The notes beneath the pieces were generated by a model, which saw only the letters and a program-made list of their open reading frames with translations, was not told the DNA's origin and searched no databases. Position numbers and translations under genes: made by a program. Source: Nevskia sp. (lineage in GTDB: Bacteria; Pseudomonadota; Gammaproteobacteria; Nevskiales; Nevskiaceae). Taken from it: a stretch of DNA of 64,000 bases. The DNA lies in the NCBI RefSeq assembly GCF_021732705.1, contig NZ_JAKFUM010000010.1:438120-502119 (forward strand), given 5' to 3'. Shown here piece after piece: positions 53,485-62,012 of this stretch (position 1 is the first letter of the stretch; each line of letters opens with the position of its first letter).

Positions 53485-54258
53485 ATGACGGCATCGACTT
53501 CCGCTGCACCCGGTGATCCGGATGCCGACGGCGACCTCACCCGCGCTGGAACCGACACGCTGACGGTCGGCGACCTCAGCGATGCCGCGGCCTGCTGGAT
53601 GACGCGGATGCTGCAGAACCCGCTGTTCCAGCGGCTGTCGCCCGCCCACTTGCAGGCGCTGTTCCGGCGCATGACCGGCATCGATTTCGCAGCCGGCGAG
53701 GTCGTGGTGCGTCAGGGCGAACCGGGCGACTACTGCTATTTCATCGTCGATGGCCGCTGCGAGATCGTCCATGAAGGACGCCGCGCGCCGCCGCTGCTGC
53801 TGGCGGAACTGTCGTCCGGCGACTGCTTCGGCGAAGACGCCCTGATCTCCGATCTGCCGCGCAGCGCCACCGTCACCATGCGCACCGCGGGCCGCCTGAT
53901 GCGGCTGTCGCGTGCCGATTTCATCGACCTGATCAGCGGGCCGATGATGCTGCGACTGAACCACGCCGATGCCGCGGCCCGCATCGGTGATGACACCGCC
54001 GACTGGCTCGACGTGCGTCCGAAGCGCGAGTTCGACCTTGGCCATCTGCCCGGCAGCGTCAACCTGCCGCTGATACTGCTGCGCCTGAAATGCGCGGTGC
54101 TCGATCACCGTCGCTTGCAGATCTGCGTCTGCGATACCGGCCAGCGCAGCGCGGTGGCCGCCTTCGTGCTCAGTCAGCGCGGCTTCGATACCGCCGTGCT
54201 CGATGGCGGGCTGGATCGGCTTGATCCCGCGCTGCTCAAGCGCTCGTCCGGCTACTGA
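53485..54258 (+). CDS. Cyclic nucleotide-binding / rhodanese fusion protein
   Basis: A 257-aa protein. A cNMP-binding domain (about residues 45-150) reads FAAGEVVVRQGEPGDYCYFI, then GDCFGEDALISDLPRSATVT, the phosphate-binding cassette, with the Arg present. A rhodanese domain follows (about 165-250) with LDVRPKREFDLGHLPGSVNL and active loop VCDTGQRSAV, so the Cys and Arg are intact. This cNMP-rhodanese layout recurs in proteobacteria with unknown role. The ATG at 53485 is used; a TTG at 53380, overlapping the ComEA stop and with AAGGA upstream, would add 35 residues and may be the real start. Confidence 0.8.
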   Translation: MTASTSAAPGDPDADGDLTRAGTDTLTVGDLSDAAACWMTRMLQNPLFQRLSPAHLQALFRRMTGIDFAAGEVVVRQGEPGDYCYFIVDGRCEIVHEGRRAPPLLLAELSSGDCFGEDALISDLPRSATVTMRTAGRLMRLSRADFIDLISGPMMLRLNHADAAARIGDDTADWLDVRPKREFDLGHLPGSVNLPLILLRLKCAVLDHRRLQICVCDTGQRSAVAAFVLSQRGFDTAVLDGGLDRLDPALLKRSSGY

Positions 54259-54300
54259 GCGACCGACGCCGCATTGCCGATCGGCCGCGCGCAGCCCGCG

Positions 54301-54768
54301 TCAGGCCCGGTGATACGGGTGATTGTTCAGCAGGCTCCAGGCCCGATACAGCTGCTCGGCCACGATCACGCGGACCAGCGCGTGCGGAAACGTGATCTTC
54401 GCCAGCGACCACTTGGCTTCCGCCTTCGCCAGCACGGCCGGCGCATGGCCGTCGGGTCCGCCGATCAGCAGCGCGATGTCACGGCCGTCCTGCATCCAGC
54501 CCTTGAGCGCCTTCGACCAGCCCGTGGTGTCCGGCTGCACGCCGTGCTCGTCGAACGCGATGATCCGGGACTCGCCGGCCGCCTTCAGCAGGCGCTCGCC
54601 TTCGGCCTCACGCAGACGCGGGATGTCGGCGTTCTTGCCGCGATGCTCGACCGGCAGCTCGACCAGTTCCAGCTTCAGTTCGCGCGGCAGGCGCGCGGCG
54701 TAGTCCTCGTAGCCGGCCGTGACCCAGTCCGGCATGCGGGTGCCGATCGCGATCAGACGGATGCGCAT
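54301..54768 (-). CDS. rlmH: 23S rRNA (pseudouridine(1915)-N(3))-methyltransferase
   Basis: A 155-aa SPOUT methyltransferase, the family length. MRIRLIAIGTRMPDWV starts it; LIGGPDGHAPAV is the knot SAM site; the C-terminal ITFPHALVRVIVAEQLYRAW and NNHPYHRA are diagnostic. It modifies helix 69 of 23S rRNA. It follows rsfS by about 64 bp, the standard nadD-rsfS-rlmH order. Confidence 0.96.
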   Translation of the reverse strand: MRIRLIAIGTRMPDWVTAGYEDYAARLPRELKLELVELPVEHRGKNADIPRLREAEGERLLKAAGESRIIAFDEHGVQPDTTGWSKALKGWMQDGRDIALLIGGPDGHAPAVLAKAEAKWSLAKITFPHALVRVIVAEQLYRAWSLLNNHPYHRA

Positions 54769-54832
54769 GTCAGCGTCCCGGATCGATGGCCGCTGCCACC
54801 CGGTCCGGCTGGTGCCCGTACGTCAGGCGGCT

Positions 54833-55222
54833 TCAGGCGCTGCGCGCCATCGGCTCGCGCTGCTGGAAATCCCACAGCTTCTCGAGCTGATAGAACGCCC
54901 GCGACTGCGCCTGCATCACGTGAACGATGACGCCGCCGAGGTTGACCAGCACCCACTCGCCCTCGTTCAGGCCTTCGACGCCGATCGGGCGGTAGCCGCC
55001 TTCCTTGGCCTTGTCGATGACGTTGTGGGCGAGCGACGCCGCATGCCGGTTCGACGTGCCGGTGGCGATCACCATGATGTCGGTGATCGTGGTCAGCTTG
55101 GAAACATCGAGCACCTTGATATCGACTGCTTTGAGGTCTTCGAGGGCTGAGACAGCCAGGGCACCGAGGTCTGCGGAGGGAGCGGCAGACCGGGCGGCGG
55201 TTTCGTTCGAGCGTTCAGTCAT
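54833..55222 (-). CDS. rsfS: Ribosomal silencing factor RsfS
   Basis: A 129-aa DUF143 protein that binds uL14 of the large subunit and blocks subunit joining when nutrients are low. Conserved DIKVLDVSKLTTITDIMVIA, GTSNRHAASLAHNVID and EGEWVLVNLGGVIVHVMQ are present. The start at 55222 overlaps the nadD stop (ATGACTGA), the usual coupling; ATGs at 55237 and 55258 are alternatives. Confidence 0.92.
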   Translation of the reverse strand: MTERSNETAARSAAPSADLGALAVSALEDLKAVDIKVLDVSKLTTITDIMVIATGTSNRHAASLAHNVIDKAKEGGYRPIGVEGLNEGEWVLVNLGGVIVHVMQAQSRAFYQLEKLWDFQQREPMARSA

Positions 55223-55889
55223 GGGCAGGGTCTTCATCAAGTGTGAGTAGGCGAACATCCTCTGGGGTCAGGGAACGGATCACGGCGTCAGGCACCAGAC
55301 CGCGAACACTGCGGCCGGCTTGCAGCAATTGTCGGACTCGGGTAGACGAGATCGCCAGCGGCGGCACGCTGACCGGCAGCCACCACCCGGCGGCGCGCTG
55401 GTGCAACGCGTCGATCGATGGCGCCTTCCGGCCGCGCAGGAACGCGGCCAGCTCGGCCGACGGCGCCGGCGGCTCGTACGGGCGCTCGACGAACACGAGG
55501 TTGGCGAGCTCGAACAGCTCGCGCCAGCGATGCCAGGTGTGCAACTGGTTCGCGGCATCGTCGCCGAGCAGCAGCATCAGCGGCGTGTCCGGATGCTCGG
55601 CCTTCAGCTCCGCGAGCGTGTCGTAGGTGTACGACGGCACGCCGCTGGCGGCGAGTCGGCGCACTTCGCGCGCGTCGACGGTCAGGCCGGGCTCGTCGCC
55701 CACGCCCAGGCGCACCCACTCCAGCCGCCGCTCGGCACTGACGCCGGGCGCGGCGCGATGCGGCGGCCGGGCGCTCGGAATGACGAGGACTTCGGACAGG
55801 CCGAGCTTCTCGCGCAGTTCGATCGCGAGCCGCAGATGGCCGTTGTGAATCGGTGCGAAGGTGCCGCCGAAGACGCCGGTGGCGCTCAT
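55215..55889 (-). CDS. nadD: Nicotinate-nucleotide adenylyltransferase
   Basis: A 224-aa enzyme adding AMP to nicotinate mononucleotide in NAD synthesis. The nucleotide site reads GVFGGTFAPIHNGHLRLA; the usual FDP is FAP here, an uncommon substitution. VLVIPSARPPHR, LLLGDDAANQLHTWHRW and the C-terminal AISSTRVRQLL (ISSTxxR) are intact. It is followed by coupled rsfS and preceded by a 152-bp gap from proA. Confidence 0.93.
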   Translation of the reverse strand: MSATGVFGGTFAPIHNGHLRLAIELREKLGLSEVLVIPSARPPHRAAPGVSAERRLEWVRLGVGDEPGLTVDAREVRRLAASGVPSYTYDTLAELKAEHPDTPLMLLLGDDAANQLHTWHRWRELFELANLVFVERPYEPPAPSAELAAFLRGRKAPSIDALHQRAAGWWLPVSVPPLAISSTRVRQLLQAGRSVRGLVPDAVIRSLTPEDVRLLTLDEDPAHD

Positions 55890-56041
55890 TCGTCAGGCGT
55901 CAGCGGTGCGGCGCGAGGTAGAACGACGACGGCACGCACGCTCGGCTTGTGGCGCTTCGCGTCGGCACGTCGGACAACTGTCATGGAGCGATCGCTGCGG
56001 CAATACGCCTCAAGCCTCACGCCGGACGCCTCACGATCGCG

Positions 56042-57346
56042 TTACCGGACATTGCCATCGCCGAGCACGACCCACTTCACCGAAGTCAGGCCTTCGAGAC
56101 CGACCGGGCCACGAGCGTGGAACTTGTCGGTCGAGATGCCGATCTCGGCACCGAGGCCGTACTCGTAGCCATCGGCGAAGCGCGTGGAGGCATTGACCAT
56201 CACCGAGCTCGAATCGACTTCGCGCAGGAAGCGGCGCGCCTTCGTGTAGTTCTCGGTGACGATGGCATCGGTGTGCGCCGAGCCATGGCGGGCGATGTGA
56301 TCCATCGCGTCGTCGAGGCCGTCGACGATCTTCACGGCGAGGATGGGTGCCAGGAATTCGGTATCCCAGTCGGCGGCCGTCGCCGGCTTCGCCTGCGGCA
56401 GGATCTGGCGCGTGCGCTCGCAGCCGCGCAGCTCGACGCCATGGCCGCTGTAGATGGGTGCCAGCTCCGGCAGCACGCGCGCGGCGATCGGCGCATCGAC
56501 CAGCAGCGTTTCCATCGTGTTGCAGGTGCCGTAGCGCTGGGTCTTGGCGTTGACGGCGATCGCGATGGCCTTTTCCAGATCGGCTTCGGCATCGACGAAC
56601 ACGTGGCAGTTGCCGTCCAGATGCTTGATCACCGGCACCCGGGCATGTTCGGAAATGAACGCGACGAGACCCTTGCCGCCGCGCGGAATGATCACGTCGA
56701 TCGCATCCGGCATCGCCAGCATCGCCGCGACGGCGGCACGGTCGGTGGTGTCGACCACCTGCACGGCGTCCGGCGGCAGGCCGGCGGACTTCAGCGCGCG
56801 GGCGATGCAGCGGGCGATCGCCTGATTGCTGTGCAGCGCTTCGGAGCCGCCGCGCAGCACGCAGGCGTTGCCGGACTTCAGGCACAGCGACGCGGCATCG
56901 GCCGTCACGTTCGGACGCGATTCATAGATGATGCCGACCACGCCGAGCGGCACGCGCATCTTGCCGACCTGGATGCCGGACGGGCGCAGCTTCAGGTCGA
57001 ACATCTCGCCGACCGGATCCGGCAGCGCGGCGACCTGACGCACACCGTCAGCCATCGCCGAAATGCGGGCCGGGGTCAGTTCCAGGCGCTCGACCATCGC
57101 TTCGTCGAGCCTGGCTTCGCGCGCGGCGCGCAGGTCGAGCTGATTGGCGTCGAGGATCGCGGCGGCATCGGCTTCGATGACATCGGCCAGTGCGAACAGC
57201 GCGGCGTTCTTCTCGCCGGTGCTGGCCTTGGCGATGGCGCGCGCAGCGCTGCGGGCGCGCTTGCCGACTTCGTGCATGTACCGCGTGATCGCGTCGACGC
57301 TGTCGCCGGCGCCGCGCTTGAATTCCTTGTGGGTTGCCGCCGTCAT
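56042..57346 (-). CDS. proA: Gamma-glutamyl phosphate reductase
   Basis: A 434-aa enzyme of proline synthesis, reducing glutamyl phosphate to glutamate semialdehyde with [60 protein letters not shown], catalytic Cys in [12 protein letters not shown] and the C-terminal [19 protein letters not shown] are all standard. The ATG at 57346 overlaps the holA stop (ATGA). No proB is adjacent. Confidence 0.96.
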   Translation of the reverse strand: MTAATHKEFKRGAGDSVDAITRYMHEVGKRARSAARAIAKASTGEKNAALFALADVIEADAAAILDANQLDLRAAREARLDEAMVERLELTPARISAMADGVRQVAALPDPVGEMFDLKLRPSGIQVGKMRVPLGVVGIIYESRPNVTADAASLCLKSGNACVLRGGSEALHSNQAIARCIARALKSAGLPPDAVQVVDTTDRAAVAAMLAMPDAIDVIIPRGGKGLVAFISEHARVPVIKHLDGNCHVFVDAEADLEKAIAIAVNAKTQRYGTCNTMETLLVDAPIAARVLPELAPIYSGHGVELRGCERTRQILPQAKPATAADWDTEFLAPILAVKIVDGLDDAMDHIARHGSAHTDAIVTENYTKARRFLREVDSSSVMVNASTRFADGYEYGLGAEIGISTDKFHARGPVGLEGLTSVKWVVLGDGNVR

Positions 57347-58380
57347 CGCCTTGCTGGTGCCGCCTTTCGCTTCGCTGCACCGCTTGCAGCCAAGGTCAAT
57401 GTTAACAACTCTTCCCAGGCTTGCGGCTGGGCCTGGCTGCGCTTGGCCAGCACGTCGATCTGGCCGCACTTGCGCAGCCAGCCGAGCACCTGATTCGGCG
57501 ATGCGCGCTCCACCGCCTTCGTGTACGCCGGCTGATTGGCCTTGTGGATGCGCGCCGCCTCGACCGCCGCCGCCGCAGTGCCGGTGCGGGCCTTCAGCGC
57601 CGTGGCAGCCGCGAGCTGCCGCAGGCCGAGCGCCAGCATCAGCGTGATCGGCACGATGTCCAGCCCCTCGCCGCGCAGCAGTTCGAGGCCGCGCACCGCC
57701 CCGCGGGCATCGCCGGCCATGATCCGGTTGATCCAGCCGAAGACGTCGAGATGCGCCGAATCGGCCACCGCGGCCTCGATCGCGTCGACGTCGAGACGGC
57801 TGCCCTTGCCCTGCAACAGCAGCAGCTTCTGCACTTCCTGCTGGGCAGCGAGCAGATTGCCTTCGGTGCGGTCCGCGAGCAGGCGGATCGCGTCGGCATC
57901 GGCCTCCAGCCCCGCGGCCTTCAGCCGCGCGCCGATCCACGCCGGCAGCTCGGCCGGCTTGACCGGCTCGAAATATAGGCTGGCGCCGGCGGCTTCGAGT
58001 GCGGCGAACCAGCCGCCGCTGCGCGTGCGCCATTCGAGCTTGTTGACGTGGACCAGCAGCAGCACGTCGCGCGGCGGCGACGCGGCGAGCTGCTGCAGGA
58101 TCTTGCCGCCGGCGACGTCGGGGGCGGCGTGCAGGCGCAGCTCGACGATGCGCAGGCTTGCGAACAGCGACATCGCGTTGCAGGCGTCATGCAGGCGATT
58201 CCACTCGAAGCCCTTTTCGGCATCGAGCACTTCACGCTCGGAATAGCCTTTCGCGCGCGCGCTGACACGGATCGCGTCGAGCGCTTCCTGCGCCAGCAGC
58301 GGCTCCTCGCCGCCGACGACGTACAGCGGCGCCAGCCCTTTCTGCAGCGCGCCGGGCAGCTGCGACAGGCTCAGGCGCAC
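57343..58380 (-). CDS. holA: DNA polymerase III delta subunit
   Basis: A 345-aa clamp-loader subunit that opens the beta clamp. Starts [23 protein letters not shown] then [16 protein letters not shown], the delta N-terminal motif; [31 protein letters not shown] and [17 protein letters not shown] follow. An ATG-started longer frame adds 34 unrelated residues and is rejected. It normally follows lptE; here it lies 22 bp after an alpha/beta hydrolase gene and overlaps proA. Confidence 0.93.
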   Translation of the reverse strand: MRLSLSQLPGALQKGLAPLYVVGGEEPLLAQEALDAIRVSARAKGYSEREVLDAEKGFEWNRLHDACNAMSLFASLRIVELRLHAAPDVAGGKILQQLAASPPRDVLLLVHVNKLEWRTRSGGWFAALEAAGASLYFEPVKPAELPAWIGARLKAAGLEADADAIRLLADRTEGNLLAAQQEVQKLLLLQGKGSRLDVDAIEAAVADSAHLDVFGWINRIMAGDARGAVRGLELLRGEGLDIVPITLMLALGLRQLAAATALKARTGTAAAAVEAARIHKANQPAYTKAVERASPNQVLGWLRKCGQIDVLAKRSQAQPQAWEELLTLTLAASGAAKRKAAPARR

Positions 58381-58402
58381 GCGCGGACTCGGCCGGGGTC
58401 GA

Positions 58403-59305
58403 TCACGACGCGAGAAACGCCGCGATGCGCGCGGCGGTTTCGGCCGGCGCGTCGAAGTGCAGCATGTGGCCGGCGTCGGCAATCACCTCGACCCGATGGC
58501 GACGGAAGCACTCGGCCCGCGCGGCGCGCTGTTCCGGCGGAATGGTGAGCTGCGAGCGGCCGGCATCGATGAAGATCGTGTCGGCGGTGATCTCGCGCCA
58601 GACCGCATTGGAATCGGCCGCGTGATACAGCCCGGGGCCATGGCGGCGATGCTTCGGATCGGCACACAGCGTGATCCGGCCGCGGCCGTCCTCGCGCGAC
58701 CAGCAGCGGGCGACGAAGCGGGCGTGCTCGGGATTCAGCTGCGGATGCTGCAGGCGCACGCGCTCGGCGAGGAATTCGAGCGACGGATAGCTGCGCTCGG
58801 ACAGCGGTTCGCGCAGCTGGTCCAGCCAGTGGCGGAAGCGCTTCGGCGCCCGTTCGGACGGCATGTCCGGCAGCGTCACGGCATCGAGCAGCAGCAGCTT
58901 CTCGACCCGCGCCGGACGCAGGCCGGCATACAGGCTGACGATCTGGGCGCCCATGCTGTGGCCGATCAGGGTCAGCGGCGCGGTCGCCGAGTAATGGTCG
59001 ACGATCGCTTCGAGATCGGCCACGTAGTCCTGAAACCAGTAGCCATCCTGCGGCCATTCGGTGTGGCCGAAGCCGCGCCAGTCCTGCGCGATGACCTGCC
59101 AGCGACCATCGGTCTGCGCCATCAGCGCAGCCACCAGCGGCTCGAAAGTCGCGGAGACATCGAGGTAGCCGTGGCCGAGGAACAGGATCGGCCGATCCGG
59201 CGCGCCCCAGCGGCGCAGGTGGTGGCGCAGGCCGCGCGCGTGCAGGAACTCGGACCGGCTGGTCGAGCGGAAATTCGAGTGGGAATTGGGGATCGGCAAG
59301 CTCAT
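58403..59305 (-). CDS. Alpha/beta hydrolase
   Basis: A 300-aa cytoplasmic hydrolase. HLRRWGAPDRPILFLGHGYL gives the oxyanion-hole region, LTLIGHSMGAQIVSLYAG holds the nucleophile Ser in GHSMG, FIDAGRSQ-type strand the Asp region and DAGHMLHFDAP the catalytic His. Substrate cannot be read; relatives include haloalkane dehalogenase- and epoxide hydrolase-like esterases. It is followed by holA. Confidence 0.85.
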   Translation of the reverse strand: MSLPIPNSHSNFRSTSRSEFLHARGLRHHLRRWGAPDRPILFLGHGYLDVSATFEPLVAALMAQTDGRWQVIAQDWRGFGHTEWPQDGYWFQDYVADLEAIVDHYSATAPLTLIGHSMGAQIVSLYAGLRPARVEKLLLLDAVTLPDMPSERAPKRFRHWLDQLREPLSERSYPSLEFLAERVRLQHPQLNPEHARFVARCWSREDGRGRITLCADPKHRRHGPGLYHAADSNAVWREITADTIFIDAGRSQLTIPPEQRAARAECFRRHRVEVIADAGHMLHFDAPAETAARIAAFLAS

Positions 59306-59339
59306 GCGGCCATTATCGCAGCGCCGCCGCCGGCAACGC

Positions 59340-59939
59340 TCAGTGGCTGCGCGCCTTCAGATGATTTTCAAGCAGCACCAGACGGTCGTTGCCCCAGAAC
59401 ATCTGGCCATCGACGAACATCGTCGGCGCACCGAAGGCGCCGCGCTTCACCGCTTCCTCGGTGTTCGTGCGCAGCCGGTCCTTGATCTCGGCCTCCGCAG
59501 TCCTCGCCAGCAGTGCTTCGCCATCGAGACCGAGGGCGGCGGCAACGGCCGCGATCGCGTCCGGCTTGGCGATGTCGGCGCCATCGGCCCAGTACGCCTT
59601 CATGATCGCCTGCGCGAACGCGCTGCCGTGACCGGCATCGTCCGCCGCGCACGCTGCCCGCATCGCGCTGATGCCGTTGATCGGGAAGATCGTCGGGAAG
59701 CGGAATGGCACCGCGTACAACGTGGCCCAGCGCTGAACGTCCTGGAACAGGTGCTTGGCCTTCGCCGCGACCGTGGCCGGCGCGCGGTTGCCGGTGGCTT
59801 CGAACACCTTGCCGAGCACGAACGGCCGCCAGACGACGGTCGCGCCGTGGCGCGCGGCCAGCGACTCGATCTGCGTGGCCGCCAGATAGGTGTACGGGCT
59901 GGCGGGGTCCCAGAAGAACTCGATGACGGCAGCGGACAT
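59340..59939 (-). CDS. 2-hydroxychromene-2-carboxylate isomerase family (DsbA-like)
   Basis: A 199-aa DsbA/GST-kappa fold protein. IEFFWDPASPYTYLAATQIE near the start places Ser at the glutathione-activating position; FRFPTIFPINGISAMRAACA and GAFGAPTMFVDGQMFWGNDR are typical of HCCA isomerases, glutathione-dependent enzymes of aromatic degradation. No aromatic pathway is nearby, so the true substrate is uncertain. The ATG at 59939 is chosen over one 19 codons upstream. Confidence 0.87.
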   Translation of the reverse strand: MSAAVIEFFWDPASPYTYLAATQIESLAARHGATVVWRPFVLGKVFEATGNRAPATVAAKAKHLFQDVQRWATLYAVPFRFPTIFPINGISAMRAACAADDAGHGSAFAQAIMKAYWADGADIAKPDAIAAVAAALGLDGEALLARTAEAEIKDRLRTNTEEAVKRGAFGAPTMFVDGQMFWGNDRLVLLENHLKARSH

Positions 59940-60077
59940 GCGATAACACCCGGTGGGGAAAGGCAAATCAGTCTGACTGCCGCCCCGGCGCGGCACAAGT
60001 TATGCTTCCCCCTGCGGGCGGCCATGCCAGCAGAACGCCAAAATCCGACAACAAGCCCGCAGGCGCCCCCGAGACCC

Positions 60078-60983
60078 ATGACTTATTGCGTTGCGATCAA
60101 GGTCAACGACGGCATCGTCTTCGCTGCCGATACCCGTACGGCGGCCGGCGTCGACGATGTGCGGACCTACAACAAGCTGCACGTGCTCGAAGTGCCGGGC
60201 GAACGGGTCTTCGTGATCCTGTCCGCCGGCAATCTGGCGACCACGCAGTACGTGCTGGCCTATGCCCGGCGCGAGATGAACGATCCGAGCGTCAAGGTTT
60301 CGTTACGCACGGTGCGCCACATGTTCGATGCCGCCGACTACCTCGGCCAACTGTCGGTGCGGGCGCAGAAGCAGAGCGCGGAATCCGGCATGAACGTCAA
60401 CGTCGAGACCACGCTGATCCTCGGCGGCCAGATCATGGGCGAGGATCCGGCGATCTACCTGATCTACCCGCTCGGCAACTGCATCGCGGCAAGCCAGGAA
60501 ATGCCGTTCCTGCAGATCGGCGAGATCAAGTACGGCAAGCCGATTCTCGATCGCTTCGTCCGCGGCAACGTCAAGCTCGAGGATGCGGCGCGCTGCGCGC
60601 TGGTGTCGCTCGATTCGACGATGCGCTCGAACATCTCGGTCGGCCCGCCGGTCGACATGGCGATCATGAACCGCAACGAGTTCTCGATCGCGCACTCGTT
60701 CCGGCTTGACTACGACACGCCGTACTACGCCGCCCTCAAGGAAACCTGGGCGCGGCAGCTCGAGAACGCCGTGCGCTCGCTGCCGAAGTTCGACTGGGAG
60801 ATGCAGCAATCGCTGCCGCTGCAGCACCAGCAGGCGGCGCAGGTGCCGCCGACCCAGCAGTCCCAGTCGCAGGCGCCGTGGGGCTCGCAGCAGGGTCAGA
60901 ACGGCGCCTATCTGATGTCCACCGCGCTGCAGCCGCAATACGACGGCGGTGGCGATTCCGGGGATGGGTACAGCGGCGGTTGA
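60078..60983 (+). CDS. Anbu (proteasome-type) protease
   Basis: A 301-aa protein of the Anbu/proteasome beta-like family. It starts MTYCVAIKVNDGIVFAADTR, so Thr2 becomes the N-terminal nucleophile after Met removal; the FAADTRTAAGVDDV and VFVILSAGNLATTQYVLA blocks and LTLRTVRHM-like KVSLRTVRHM region are conserved. The core ends near residue 245; a Gln/Gly-rich tail follows. In many bacteria Anbu is encoded with an alpha-E protein, a circularly permuted ATP-grasp and a transglutaminase; the first two converge on it here. Cellular role not settled. Confidence 0.9.
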   Translation: MTYCVAIKVNDGIVFAADTRTAAGVDDVRTYNKLHVLEVPGERVFVILSAGNLATTQYVLAYARREMNDPSVKVSLRTVRHMFDAADYLGQLSVRAQKQSAESGMNVNVETTLILGGQIMGEDPAIYLIYPLGNCIAASQEMPFLQIGEIKYGKPILDRFVRGNVKLEDAARCALVSLDSTMRSNISVGPPVDMAIMNRNEFSIAHSFRLDYDTPYYAALKETWARQLENAVRSLPKFDWEMQQSLPLQHQQAAQVPPTQQSQSQAPWGSQQGQNGAYLMSTALQPQYDGGGDSGDGYSGG

Positions 60984-61076
60984 GGCCGTCGAACCCGGTG
61001 CGATCCGGCAGGCCCCATCACGCGGTCTGCATGCAGCAGATCACCGCCGATGCGTTCTGCGGTGGTGCCAAGACCG

Positions 61077-62012
61077 TCAAGCGCTGAAGTAGGCCGCGCT
61101 GACGGCCGTGTGCATGTCGGCCAGGCCGATCTGGATCTCGTCCATCAGCCCCGGCAGGCCATCGGCCGACTTCAGCAGCGCTTCGATGTTGGCGTCGCGC
61201 ACCAGCGCCCGCGTGCGGTCGATGGTCCGTTCGATCGTGCGGTTGTTCGGCAGCTGCGGCAGCGTCGACGCGATGTTGCCGAGGCAGAACATCACGCTGC
61301 GCGGGAAGTCGCGGTTCTGCAGCAGGAAGCGCAGCACGCCGGCGCCGTTGACGCGCGTGCGCATGTGGCGACGGTACATCTGGTACGCCGTCAGCGAGCG
61401 CAGCACGCTCATCCAGACGATGTTCTCGAACGGCGTGAGGTCGAGCTTGTCGTCCGGTTTCAGCAGCTTGGCCGTGCGCACGTCGAGGATGCGCGTGGTC
61501 ATGTCGGCCTGTTCGATGTTGGTTCCGATGCGCAGCATCTGGAAGCCGACATCGCGGCTCATGTTGCTGGTCAGCACGCTGTAGACCAGCAGCGCGCCGC
61601 TGATCACCTGCTGCACGAAGGCCTGACGACCGGCGCGCTGCACGGCGGAGTCGCCACGCTCCTGCACGTAGAAGTAGATGTCGTTCAGCCGCTCCCAGGT
61701 GTCGCGCGGCATGGTGTCGCGCGAGACGCGGAGAATCTCGCGGGCGTTGTGCAGCGAGGTCTGGATCGACCCCGGATTGCGCGGATCGACCATCAGGAAG
61801 CGCACGACGTTGTCTTCCGTCGCTTCCGGGTACAGCTCGCGGAATTTCGGCACGGCGCCGACGATCTCGATCAGCGGCGACCAGCCGAGCGGCATGCGGC
61901 GCGGCAGATCGAGCATCAGGTTGGCGTTGACGTTGATCAGGCGCGCGGTGTTTTCCGCGCGCTGCACATAGCGTCCGAACCAGTACAGGTTTTCGGCGAC
62001 GCGGGACAGCAT
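61077..62012 (-). CDS. Alpha-E domain protein
   Basis: A 311-aa all-alpha protein of the alpha-E (DUF403) family. MLSRVAENLYWFGRYVQRAE opens with the signature, and TARLINVNANLMLDLPR follows. It starts on the last base of the ATP-grasp stop (TGATG), so the pair is translationally coupled. Function unknown; it always accompanies the circularly permuted ATP-grasp and is thought to help it make an isopeptide or modify a peptide. Confidence 0.92.
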   Translation of the reverse strand: MLSRVAENLYWFGRYVQRAENTARLINVNANLMLDLPRRMPLGWSPLIEIVGAVPKFRELYPEATEDNVVRFLMVDPRNPGSIQTSLHNAREILRVSRDTMPRDTWERLNDIYFYVQERGDSAVQRAGRQAFVQQVISGALLVYSVLTSNMSRDVGFQMLRIGTNIEQADMTTRILDVRTAKLLKPDDKLDLTPFENIVWMSVLRSLTAYQMYRRHMRTRVNGAGVLRFLLQNRDFPRSVMFCLGNIASTLPQLPNNRTIERTIDRTRALVRDANIEALLKSADGLPGLMDEIQIGLADMHTAVSAAYFSA

